Part shown: positions 55,085 to 62,177 of the stretch, piece after piece
Layout: every line of letters begins with the position of its first letter
Numbering within the stretch: position 1 is the stretch's first letter
Origin: Paludibacteraceae bacterium
GTDB lineage: Bacteria > Bacteroidota > Bacteroidia > Bacteroidales > Paludibacteraceae
DNA length: 64,000 nt
Assembly (NCBI GenBank): GCA_017391525.1
Contig: JAFOYE010000002.1
Span: forward strand, 1-64,000
Direction of reading: 5' to 3'
Position numbers and translations under genes: made by a program
The notes under the pieces: model-generated
The model's database searches: none
What the model was told of the DNA's origin: nothing
The model's input: the letters and a program-made list of their open reading frames with translations, nothing else

Positions 55085-55092
55085 TAACTTTG
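55061..55092 (+). promoter_or_regulatory. Promoter of gdhA, inside the end of the kinase gene
   Basis: TTTG (55061-55064), 20 bp, TAACTTTG (55085-55092). The -33 box lies within the last kinase codons and the -7 box just after the stop. Confidence 0.82.
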
Positions 55093-55136
55093 CGACCGGA
55101 ATAAGTATAACTAACCAACTTTAATATAATATAAAA

Positions 55137-56480
55137 ATGAAAACCGAAGTAATTATGCAGCATCTTGCTGCTAAGCACCCAGGTGAGTCAGAGTATCTGC
55201 AAGCCGTTCAAGAGGTGTTAGAGTCTATCGAAGAGGTGTATAACCAACATCCAGAGTATGAGAAAGCTAAGATTGTAGAGCGTATGGTTGAGCCAGATCG
55301 TATCTTTACTTTCCGCGTTACTTGGATTGATGACCAAGGTGAAGTTCAAACCAACCTCGGTTATCGTGTACAATTTAACTCAGCTATTGGTCCTTACAAA
55401 GGTGGTTTGCGCTTCCACAAGGCAGTTAACCCATCTATGCTCAAGTTCTTAGGCTTCGAACAAACTTTCAAAAATGCATTGACTACTCTTCCTATGGGTG
55501 GAGCAAAGGGTGGATCTGATTTTGATCCAGTTGGTAAATCTGATGCTGAGATTATGCGTTTCTGCCAAGCCTTCATGCTTGAACTTTGGCACAATATTGG
55601 CGTAGATACTGATGTGCCTGCAGGTGACGTAGGCGTGGGTGGCCGTGAGATCGGTTTCCTCAACGGTATGTACCAAAAACTCGCTCGCCAATACCATACT
55701 GGCGTTTTGACTGGCAAAGGTATGACTTGGGGTGGTTCTATCCTTCGTCCTGAGGCTACTGGTTATGGTGCGCTCTATTTCACAGAGCACCTTCTCCACC
55801 AAGCAGGTAAAACTCTTGAAGGTAAGACAGTAGCTATCTCTGGTTTCGGTAACGTGGCTTGGGGTGCTGCACAAAAGGCTACTGAGCTTGGTGCGAAAGT
55901 CGTAGCTATCTCAGGTCCTGATGGCGTTTGCGCTATTCCAGAGGGTATTACTGCTGAGATGATCGACTATATGCTCGTTATGCGTGCTTCTAACCGCAAT
56001 AAAGTACAAGATATGGCGGATAAGTTCCCTGGTCAGGCACACTTCACAGCAGGTAAGAAGGCATGGTCTGTGCCTTGCGATATCGCTCTTCCTTGTGCGT
56101 TCCAAAACGAGCTTAGCGAGGACGATGCTAAGGAACTCAAGGCTAATGGCTGCTGGTGCTGCTGCGAGGTAAGTAATATGGGTTGCCAACCTGGAGCTAT
56201 TCACTACTTCCAACACAATGGCGTACTCTTTGCTCCTGGTAAGGCGGTTAATGCGGGTGGTGTAGCTACTTCTGGTTTAGAGATGACACAAAACTGCGAG
56301 CACCTCAGTTGGACTGCTCAAGAGGTTGACGAGCGTCTCCACCACATCATGGAGTCTATCCACGAACAATGTGTTAAGTTCGGAACCCAAGCCGACGGCA
56401 CAATCGACTATGTGAAGGGTGCTAACATCGCAGGCTTTATGAAGGTGGCCCAAGCAATGCTCGAACAAGGTATTATCTAA
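55137..56480 (+). CDS. gdhA: NADP-type glutamate dehydrogenase
   Basis: 447 residues, normal for the hexameric class I enzyme. Active-site motifs: GGLRFH, LPMGGAKGGSDFDP (catalytic lysine), DVPAGDVGVGGREIGF and the Rossmann GFGNVAWGAAQKA. It assimilates ammonia into 2-oxoglutarate. NADP preference is inferred from the overall class; the residue set was not compared with structures. It uses highly preferred codons, consistent with strong expression. It ends in a nonamer array followed by a bidirectional terminator. Confidence 0.95.
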   Translation: MKTEVIMQHLAAKHPGESEYLQAVQEVLESIEEVYNQHPEYEKAKIVERMVEPDRIFTFRVTWIDDQGEVQTNLGYRVQFNSAIGPYKGGLRFHKAVNPSMLKFLGFEQTFKNALTTLPMGGAKGGSDFDPVGKSDAEIMRFCQAFMLELWHNIGVDTDVPAGDVGVGGREIGFLNGMYQKLARQYHTGVLTGKGMTWGGSILRPEATGYGALYFTEHLLHQAGKTLEGKTVAISGFGNVAWGAAQKATELGAKVVAISGPDGVCAIPEGITAEMIDYMLVMRASNRNKVQDMADKFPGQAHFTAGKKAWSVPCDIALPCAFQNELSEDDAKELKANGCWCCCEVSNMGCQPGAIHYFQHNGVLFAPGKAVNAGGVATSGLEMTQNCEHLSWTAQEVDERLHHIMESIHEQCVKFGTQADGTIDYVKGANIAGFMKVAQAMLEQGII

Positions 56481-56483
56481 TTC

Positions 56484-56532
56484 ACTAGTTTACTAGTCTT
56501 ACTAGTACCACTAGTTCTACTAGTTTTACTAG
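56484..56532. repeat. Tandem array with five ACTAGT words
   Basis: ACTAGT occurs at 56484, 56492, 56501, 56510 and 56519, with a sixth partial word at 56528. The period is 8-9 bp. It starts 4 bp after the gdhA stop codon. Confidence 0.88.
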
Positions 56533-56545
56533 CCCACTAAAATAA

Positions 56546-56576
56546 AAGGACCGCTCAACCGAGCGGTCCTTCTTTT
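56546..56576. terminator. Bidirectional terminator between gdhA and the OB-fold-like lipoprotein
   Basis: An 11-bp perfect stem AAGGACCGCTC (56546-56556) with GAGCGGTCCTT (56561-56571) and an AACC loop; T-run on the right and A-run on the left. Confidence 0.92.
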
Positions 56577-56577
56577 T

Positions 56578-56621
56578 CGCCTTTCGCCTATAGCCTATAA
56601 CCTATAGCGAAGCGTCCTATA
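56578..56621 (-). repeat. Post-stop dispersed repeat, copy 3
   Basis: On the minus strand it reads ataggacgc-TTCG-ctataggttataggctataggcgaaaggcg. It matches copies 1 and 2 except that the central CCC/GGG pairs are missing from both arms, so the hairpin is shorter but still paired. It lies 6 bp after the stop of the lipoprotein gene. Confidence 0.88.
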
Positions 56622-56627
56622 ACTTTA

Positions 56628-58442
56628 TCAAAGTTCTACAACGATTTGGCTAGCGCGAACTTGGTTAGAAGATGCTGTGAAAACTATCTCTGCTGCATCA
56701 CCTGTCCATGTGCCAGTAGGGCCAGAGTAGGTGTAGTCACCTGTTGACCATGTGAAGCAACCAGGGCCGTATTTAGCATCGTCGTTAGCGGTGCAAGTGA
56801 AGCTAATTTTCTTCACATTACCAACTGTAGATGTAACGGTCAATGTTTGGTTCTTGTAGATACGGTAGTGGCCCTCACCATTGTATGCGCCAAGGATACC
56901 TTGTGAAACAGTGATAGTCACGCCGTCCTTTGTAATGGTGTAAGATGCAGCATTGTTAGAGTCGGTACCAGCATTACCCTTCTCTGTGTCAGCGTCAAAC
57001 ACGATAGCGCCTTCTGGAGGAGTTGTGCCAGTGTTGTCATCGTTACCATTATTGTCGCCGTTGTTATCGCCATTACCACCTGGGTTTGGATTCTCGTTGC
57101 CGCTGCTGATCAACTTCACGAAGTATGCACCCATCACCTCAATCTTGCCATTGTATGAACCACGGAAACCACGGAGAGTAATCTTATCACCATCCTTCAA
57201 ACCAAGTGAAGCAAATGATTTATCGTTAGAAGTGGTACCTACAGCAATAAACTCTTTGGTCAAACCATATACATATACGCTACCTGTTTCGTCAGCCAAA
57301 TCAAAGTTACCGTATACAACGGCATTACCGCCAGCTGAAAGTCCGCTGATAACACCAGTAAGCTCATAATATACTTCTGGAGACTCTGGAGCATCGATAA
57401 ACTCTTTAATTGTAACAACCTTAGCGGTTGGCTCTTTTTGCTCTACATTTGGATTCACACCAAACTCTTTGTCGCCTACTTTTGCGTACTCTGGAGTTTT
57501 AACACCTGCTGCACCAAAGTATGCCTCCAATGAACCATAGATCAATACCTCTTGACCATCCATATCTGGGTTTTGAACGAGGTTCAAACCAGTACGCAAT
57601 GCACCATTAGGCAATTGTACAGGTACGCAGTTGCCGCTGTTAGCTTCATCTGCATTGTCAGCTATTAAGATGTTAGTGTTGTAGTTATTTACGCTACCAT
57701 CGTCGTTGCTGCTGCCAGAGAATGGTGCATTGAACTCAGCACCACTGATGCTCTTACCGTTGATTTGACCTACGATATATGCTTTTACCCAGTATTTACC
57801 TGCGTTAGCATTGTTCAGCAAACGTACATCATTAGCTGTGTATGGCTTTTCGTATGAACCATCCCCTACAACCTCTGTTGGGTTGTTGCCAGTGTTGCCG
57901 CCACCACCCAATGCTGGGTTGGTACTTTTCCAGATGTGCGCTGCACCCTTACCTACAGTCTCGTATGTGCCGTTGTAGTTGGTCAATTCGCCGTAGATTA
58001 CAACATAATCACCTACTGCAACTCCATCAGGATTGGTGATTTTTGCGCCATTCAAACCATAAACTTGATATGCGTAGAAGTCCTCATCGGTATTGCCTTT
58101 CTCATCTACGATATAGAAGAGAGCGTTACCAAATTGGCTGATACCATCTGCGTGCTTAGAAGCCAATTTCTTAACCCAACCTTTTACGTAGTACTTTGTT
58201 CCAGTTGTAGCTTCGCTCGCTAGTTGAGAGCAGATAGCGTTTGCCTCTGCTACGGTCAAACACTCAGCTGGAATATTCCATCCTATAGTGTCAGGAGCTT
58301 CCGTGGTCACAGTAGTTGTGTCCTTGTCACCGCCTTGTCCATTACCTGGTCCATCAGGTCCTGGAGGATTGATTGGTTCGCAGCCGATAAATGCAACTGC
58401 TGCAAACAGCATAAATGCTGCAAATAATTTGTTTAGTTTCAT
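56628..58442 (-). CDS. Surface lipoprotein with OB-fold-like repeats
   Basis: 604 residues. A lipoprotein signal (KLNKLFAAFMLFAAVAFIGC, C21) is followed by a P/G/T-rich tether. Residues 50-165, 190-335 and 340-445 read as three beta-rich, OB-fold-like domains (YYVKGWVKKLAS, KYWVKAYIVGQING, VYYELTGVISGLSAG, each with a G-D-x-V or DKITLRG strand). A N/G/D-rich linker (445-475) leads to a beta-sandwich of about 125 residues. Proteins like this in Bacteroidales are outer-membrane lipoproteins that may bind nucleic acid or glycans, or belong to nuclease-linked surface families. I see no catalytic site. Confidence 0.75.
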   Translation of the reverse strand: MKLNKLFAAFMLFAAVAFIGCEPINPPGPDGPGNGQGGDKDTTTVTTEAPDTIGWNIPAECLTVAEANAICSQLASEATTGTKYYVKGWVKKLASKHADGISQFGNALFYIVDEKGNTDEDFYAYQVYGLNGAKITNPDGVAVGDYVVIYGELTNYNGTYETVGKGAAHIWKSTNPALGGGGNTGNNPTEVVGDGSYEKPYTANDVRLLNNANAGKYWVKAYIVGQINGKSISGAEFNAPFSGSSNDDGSVNNYNTNILIADNADEANSGNCVPVQLPNGALRTGLNLVQNPDMDGQEVLIYGSLEAYFGAAGVKTPEYAKVGDKEFGVNPNVEQKEPTAKVVTIKEFIDAPESPEVYYELTGVISGLSAGGNAVVYGNFDLADETGSVYVYGLTKEFIAVGTTSNDKSFASLGLKDGDKITLRGFRGSYNGKIEVMGAYFVKLISSGNENPNPGGNGDNNGDNNGNDDNTGTTPPEGAIVFDADTEKGNAGTDSNNAASYTITKDGVTITVSQGILGAYNGEGHYRIYKNQTLTVTSTVGNVKKISFTCTANDDAKYGPGCFTWSTGDYTYSGPTGTWTGDAAEIVFTASSNQVRASQIVVEL

Positions 58443-58509
58443 TGTTGTAAAAATTTATTGTTTATTTTGTTTTTTTTATGACCTATTAACGCAGTTTATA
58501 ATCTGCCTG

Positions 58510-58541
58510 CAAAATTACAATAAAATTCTGATATGTGCAAA
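58510..58541 (-). promoter_or_regulatory. Promoter of the OB-fold-like lipoprotein gene
   Basis: Minus strand TTTG (58538-58541), 20 bp, TAATTTTG (58510-58517). The adjoining gap up to 58674 is AT-rich with nothing else I can support. Confidence 0.8.
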
Positions 58542-58674
58542 AAAAACAATGAAAAAATGAAAAATACAAAACTTCGAATATTTATTCTAGTACCATTTTT
58601 GAAACTTTGTGCGCGTTAATCTCTAGAAAAATGCAAAAAAAATGATAAAAAATAGATAAAAGAAAGAAAATATT

Positions 58675-58704
58675 TTTGAATATAAAAAAAAAGATGTATC
58701 TTTG
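58675..58704 (+). promoter_or_regulatory. Promoter of the small membrane protein gene
   Basis: TTTG (58675-58678), 18 bp, TATCTTTG (58697-58704); spacing is slightly short. Leader about 80 nt. Confidence 0.6.
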
Positions 58705-58787
58705 CAGCCACATTGAGAAATGTATATATGTATATTATGAATCATGAATCAACTATTTTTATATTAACCTGTTAAATTTTGATTGTT

Positions 58788-59306
58788 ATGAAAATTGAAT
58801 TAAACTCTAAATTGTTGCAAGCTGTAAGTGGCTTGTTCTTGTTGGCGATTGCAATTGTATGGATGGCATGTGATCCATTTGAGTTGTACGCATTTTCTTG
58901 GTTGCCAGGCCTTTTTCTATTGTTAGGCGCATTGAGCCTAGCGGGTGCTTCGTATCTTGGTAAAATGGATGGCAGATTGGCGACTAAGGCTGTCTTCTAC
59001 CTTCTTTATGCTATTTTGTTCTTTACTGTAGATGTTCTCGTTGTTAATATCTATTTTGTGGCTCTTTGGGCAATGATAGAGGGTGCATGGCTTGCACAAG
59101 GTGGTGCCATTATGAGAAAAAATGGTGAGAATAATTGGTTTATACCTATATGTGTTGGTGCCTTGATTGTCGTTTTGGCTTTCATTTGTAATTATGTGAC
59201 TTCTAGTCTTGTAATGATAGGTGTTGTATTCTTGTTTGTTGCATTGGGACAAATGCTTCCATTCGTAAATGACTATTTGCCAAAGATTGATATTGAGAAG
59301 AAGTAA
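58788..59306 (+). CDS. Small multi-pass membrane protein
   Basis: 172 residues from the ATG at 58788; a TTG three codons upstream is a weaker choice. Five or six hydrophobic segments in tandem (AVSGLFLLAIAIVWM, WLPGLFLLLGALSLAGASYL, AVFYLLYAILFFTVDVLVV, YFVALWAMIEGAWLA, ICVGALIVVLAFICNYV, SLVMIGVVFLFVALGQM) and a charged C-terminal tail. The layout recalls HdeD/DUF308-type proteins but the match is too weak to name it. It has its own promoter and terminator. Confidence 0.75.
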   Translation: MKIELNSKLLQAVSGLFLLAIAIVWMACDPFELYAFSWLPGLFLLLGALSLAGASYLGKMDGRLATKAVFYLLYAILFFTVDVLVVNIYFVALWAMIEGAWLAQGGAIMRKNGENNWFIPICVGALIVVLAFICNYVTSSLVMIGVVFLFVALGQMLPFVNDYLPKIDIEKK

Positions 59307-59328
59307 TTTTACGATAAAAGATAAAGAA

Positions 59329-59359
59329 GAGGATTTCTGTTGAAAGTCCTCTTTTTTTT
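59329..59359 (+). terminator. Terminator after the small membrane protein gene
   Basis: GAGGATTTC and GAAAGTCCTC pair with one bulged base, followed by eight T (59352-59359). Confidence 0.88.
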
Positions 59360-59442
59360 GTGCTATTTGTTTCGAGTATGAACTGTTTGAGATATAAAGT
59401 GATAGATAAGTAAAGGAATTATTAATTTTTTTTACAAAATAT

Positions 59443-59473
59443 TTTGTAGATTGAGAAAAAAGCAGTAATTTTG
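59443..59473 (+). promoter_or_regulatory. Promoter of infC-rpmI-rplT
   Basis: TTTG (59443-59446), 19 bp, TAATTTTG (59466-59473). Leader about 70 nt before the infC start. Confidence 0.78.
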
Positions 59474-59533
59474 CACGCTGAATTGAGAACTGTGCGTTTT
59501 CGGTTGCAAATCAAGCGTTTTTATTAATTAATT

Positions 59534-59539
59534 AGGAGG
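59534..59539 (+). promoter_or_regulatory. Strong ribosome binding site that sets the infC start
   Basis: A full AGGAGG lies 8 nt before the AUA codon at 59548 and 62 nt before the first in-frame ATG (59602). Other genes in this window mostly lack such sites, so it argues for initiation at AUA. Confidence 0.8.
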
Positions 59540-59547
59540 ATAAAACT

Positions 59548-60105
59548 ATAGCAAATCCACAAAAAGGCCCACAACAACGTCGTGGCCGCGTAGAAAAAGA
59601 AATGCCTAACCGCATCAACGATGCGATTCGTGGCGTAAAAGAAGTTCGCCTTGTAGGCGATAATGTAGAGCAAGGTGTCTATTCGTTTGAAACAGCGATA
59701 CGCATGGCGGATGACATGAACTTGGACTTGGTCGAGATTTCACCAAACGCTGTACCACCTGTGTGCCGCATTTTGGATTACCAAAAGTTCCTCTATCAAA
59801 AGAAGCGCAAAGAGAAAGAGATCAAGGCTAACTCTGCTAAGGTGGTCATCAAAGAGATTCGTTTCGGACCACAAACAGATGAGCATGATTATAATTTCAA
59901 ACTCAAGCACGCACAAGAGTTCTTGAAAGATGGTAACAAGGTGAAAGCTTATGTGTTCTTCCGTGGACGAAGCATCCTTTTTAAAGATCAAGGAGAATTG
60001 TTGCTCGCTCGTTTTGCTAACGATCTCGAGGAGTATGGCAAAGTGGAAGCTATGCCTAAACTCGAAGGAAAACGCATGATCGTCAACATCGCTCCAAAGA
60101 AATAA
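59548..60105 (+). CDS. infC: Translation initiation factor IF-3, AUA start codon
   Basis: 185 residues if started at the AUA at 59548 (then [20 protein letters not shown]). The first in-frame ATG at 59602 would cut 18 residues and leave the AGGAGG site unused. The body is typical: [61 protein letters not shown] and [14 protein letters not shown]-3 keeps ribosomal subunits apart and checks the start codon. Rare start codons on infC, such as AUU in E. coli, allow it to repress its own translation; the same logic fits here. First gene of the infC-rpmI-rplT operon. Confidence 0.92.
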   Translation: MANPQKGPQQRRGRVEKEMPNRINDAIRGVKEVRLVGDNVEQGVYSFETAIRMADDMNLDLVEISPNAVPPVCRILDYQKFLYQKKRKEKEIKANSAKVVIKEIRFGPQTDEHDYNFKLKHAQEFLKDGNKVKAYVFFRGRSILFKDQGELLLARFANDLEEYGKVEAMPKLEGKRMIVNIAPKK

Positions 60106-60114
60106 CTCACCTTT

Positions 60115-60159
60115 GGAACCTTAGAACTTTTGGGACCTTTAGAACTTTTAGAACTTTCT
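60115..60159. repeat. Five tandem nonamers between infC and rpmI
   Basis: Units ggaacctta, gaacttttg, ggaccttta, gaactttta, gaactttct. They fill much of the 126-bp gap, where many bacteria place the L20-responsive leader. A small GCCA-ccaa-TGGC hairpin follows at about 60174-60185. I could not find an L20-type pseudoknot by eye. Confidence 0.8.
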
Positions 60160-60231
60160 AGAACAGTCGTAGGGCCACCAATGGCTGCCTGAGACTTAAA
60201 ATCAATATTAACAATTTAAATTATTAACAAA

Positions 60232-60429
60232 ATGCCAAAGGTAAAGACTAATTCCGGTGCTAAAAAAAGATTCGCTCTTACCGGAACGGGCAAAATCAAG
60301 CGTAAACACGCTTACAAGAGTCACATTCTGACAAAGAAGACTAAAAAACAAAAACGCAACTTGACTCACGTTGCACTCGTAGATTCAACTAACATGCGTT
60401 CTGTACGCGAGATGTTGCTTCTCCGATAA
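60232..60429 (+). CDS. rpmI: Ribosomal protein bL35
   Basis: 65 residues, strongly basic, with the family start [13 protein letters not shown] and the [20 protein letters not shown] stretch. Component of the 50S subunit. Between infC and rplT, in the standard order. Confidence 0.97.
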   Translation: MPKVKTNSGAKKRFALTGTGKIKRKHAYKSHILTKKTKKQKRNLTHVALVDSTNMRSVREMLLLR

Positions 60430-60464
60430 TTATTAACCACCAAATTTTTTAAAGTAGTAAAACT

Positions 60465-60818
60465 ATGCCAAGATCAGTCAATCACGTTGCTTCACGCAAC
60501 CGTCGTAAAAAGATTTTGAGCCTCACTAGAGGCAATTTTGGTGGCCGTGCAAACGTTTGGACAGTTGCCAAAAACACTTGGGAGAAAGGTCTCCAATACG
60601 CTTACCGCGATCGTAAGAACAAAAAATGCACCTTCCGTGCTCTCTGGATCCAACGTATCAACGCTGCTGCGCGTCTCGAGGGTCTCAGCTACAGCCAATT
60701 GATGGGTGCTTTGAAGAAAGCTGGTATCGAAATCAACCGCAAAGTCCTCGCAGACTTGGCAATGAACCAACCACAAGCTTTCAAAGCTATCGTAGAGCAA
60801 GCTAAGAAGTCTATCTAA
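60465..60818 (+). CDS. rplT: Ribosomal protein bL20
   Basis: 117 residues: [18 protein letters not shown], then [15 protein letters not shown] and [24 protein letters not shown]. It binds 23S rRNA early in 50S assembly and often represses its own operon. Last gene of the infC operon, followed by a hairpin terminator. Confidence 0.97.
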   Translation: MPRSVNHVASRNRRKKILSLTRGNFGGRANVWTVAKNTWEKGLQYAYRDRKNKKCTFRALWIQRINAAARLEGLSYSQLMGALKKAGIEINRKVLADLAMNQPQAFKAIVEQAKKSI

Positions 60819-60837
60819 TTAGATGTGAACAAAAGTA

Positions 60838-60880
60838 AATAAGGTGTCCCTGCTGTAAAGCAAGACACCTTATTCACTTT
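60838..60880 (+). terminator. Terminator after rplT
   Basis: 11-bp stem AATAAGGTGTC (60838-60848) with GACACCTTATT (60864-60874), with a small inner GCT/AGC hairpin; T-rich sequence follows. Confidence 0.8.
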
Positions 60881-60889
60881 ATATTTTTT

Positions 60890-60926
60890 CGCGCGCATGC
60901 GCATGTAGCGTACACATGTACGTATA
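60890..60926. other. Alternating purine-pyrimidine tract
   Basis: Two adjacent alternating runs (60890-60907 starting cgcgcgcatgcgcatg; 60908-60926 ending cgtata), 37 bp with a single break, 22 bp upstream of the esterase gene. Such tracts favour Z-form or cruciform DNA under torsion. No normal promoter was recognised here. Confidence 0.7.
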
Positions 60927-60948
60927 GTATTCTAAAACAAATTAAATT

Positions 60949-62142
60949 ATGAAAAACTTTTCTTTTGCGGTTCTATTCCTGGCGCTGCTATTCTCAGCAG
61001 GAGTAAAGGCTGATGCTCTAACTGGCTTTCGTTTTGTAGATGCAACGGAGTTTCAGATTATCAACAAAGGTTGGGACAATACTACTGAACCTTATACCCG
61101 TCTTCCACAACAATACATGGATAGTTGCCGCGAGGATCAGCAGTGGCTTTATAATCACTCATCGGGCATCGCAGTTCGTTTTGCTACCAATAGCAAGCGT
61201 ATCGCTGCGCAATACAATTTGAAGAACAATTTCCATATGCAACATATGGCCATGACTGGTATCAAAGGTACTGACCTTTATTACCTTAATGAAGAACGTG
61301 GTGTATGGGAATATGTTAATACTGCTCGTCCTCAAGAGAAGAATTTCAAAGCTGACTCTATCCAATCAAAGGTCTACGTAGAGCACCTCGATGGTGAAAT
61401 GCATGAGTACATGCTATATTTGCCTTTGTACGATGGAGTTAACTGGGTTCAAATCGGTGTTGATTCCACAGCGCAACTCATCCAACCACAAGTGGAGAAC
61501 CCACGTAAAATGGGTAAAATTGTGCTTTATGGTACTAGTATTCAACAAGGCGGTTGCGCAAGTCGTGTAGGTATGGTGCCTTCTGCAATGATTCAACGTG
61601 AGTATAACCTCGAGTGCGTTAACTTAGCTACTTCTGGTCAAGCACGTATGGATTTCTATATTGCTGAGGCCTTGGCTAGTATCGAGGATGCTATCTGTTA
61701 CGTGATCGATCCTGTGCCTAACTGCACAAAAGATCGTTGTGATACTGCAACCTATGATTTTATCAAGATCTTACGCTCTCTTCGTCCAGAGGTTCCAATC
61801 ATAATGGTAGAAGGTCTGATGTATCCTTATACTCGTCATAGTAGTTATCATGCTGAATACTTGCCTCAGAAGAATGAAGGATTCCGTCGTGGTTATGAAC
61901 TACATAAAGCCGAGAACCCTAAAGGACTCTATTATATGACCCACGATGGACAAACAGGTCCTGAGATGGAAGGAACGGTGGATGGTGTTCACCTCACTGA
62001 CTACGGATTCCGTGCTTATGCAGATATACTCGAGATTTTTATCAAGAAAGCCCTGGATAAAACGGGTGTGAAATATAACTTGACTCCAACATGCGCAATT
62101 GTACAAGAGAAAGCTATCAAAAAACAATTGCGAAACAAATAA
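60949..62142 (+). CDS. SGNH/GDSL esterase with N-terminal GxDLY domain
   Basis: 397 residues with a signal peptide (KNFSFAVLFLALLFSAGVKA). Residues 25-180 are the beta-rich domain preceding SGNH esterases in this family, with the namesake GTDLYYL. Residues 185-375 are the hydrolase: nucleophile S197 in YGTSIQQGG, the NLATSGQARMD block, and D345/H348 in DGVHLTDYG. Members remove acyl, often acetyl, groups from carbohydrates in the periplasm or at the surface. It precedes a TonB-dependent receptor by 35 bp with no terminator, so the two may form a small glycan uptake unit. Confidence 0.9.
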   Translation: MKNFSFAVLFLALLFSAGVKADALTGFRFVDATEFQIINKGWDNTTEPYTRLPQQYMDSCREDQQWLYNHSSGIAVRFATNSKRIAAQYNLKNNFHMQHMAMTGIKGTDLYYLNEERGVWEYVNTARPQEKNFKADSIQSKVYVEHLDGEMHEYMLYLPLYDGVNWVQIGVDSTAQLIQPQVENPRKMGKIVLYGTSIQQGGCASRVGMVPSAMIQREYNLECVNLATSGQARMDFYIAEALASIEDAICYVIDPVPNCTKDRCDTATYDFIKILRSLRPEVPIIMVEGLMYPYTRHSSYHAEYLPQKNEGFRRGYELHKAENPKGLYYMTHDGQTGPEMEGTVDGVHLTDYGFRAYADILEIFIKKALDKTGVKYNLTPTCAIVQEKAIKKQLRNK

Positions 62143-62177
62143 TTCGTACGAAACAATAAAATACAATATTTTAAAGT

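Noticed and set aside
59602..59604. ATG as the infC start
   Set aside because: The only ribosome binding site is 62 nt upstream and correctly spaced for the in-frame AUA at 59548.
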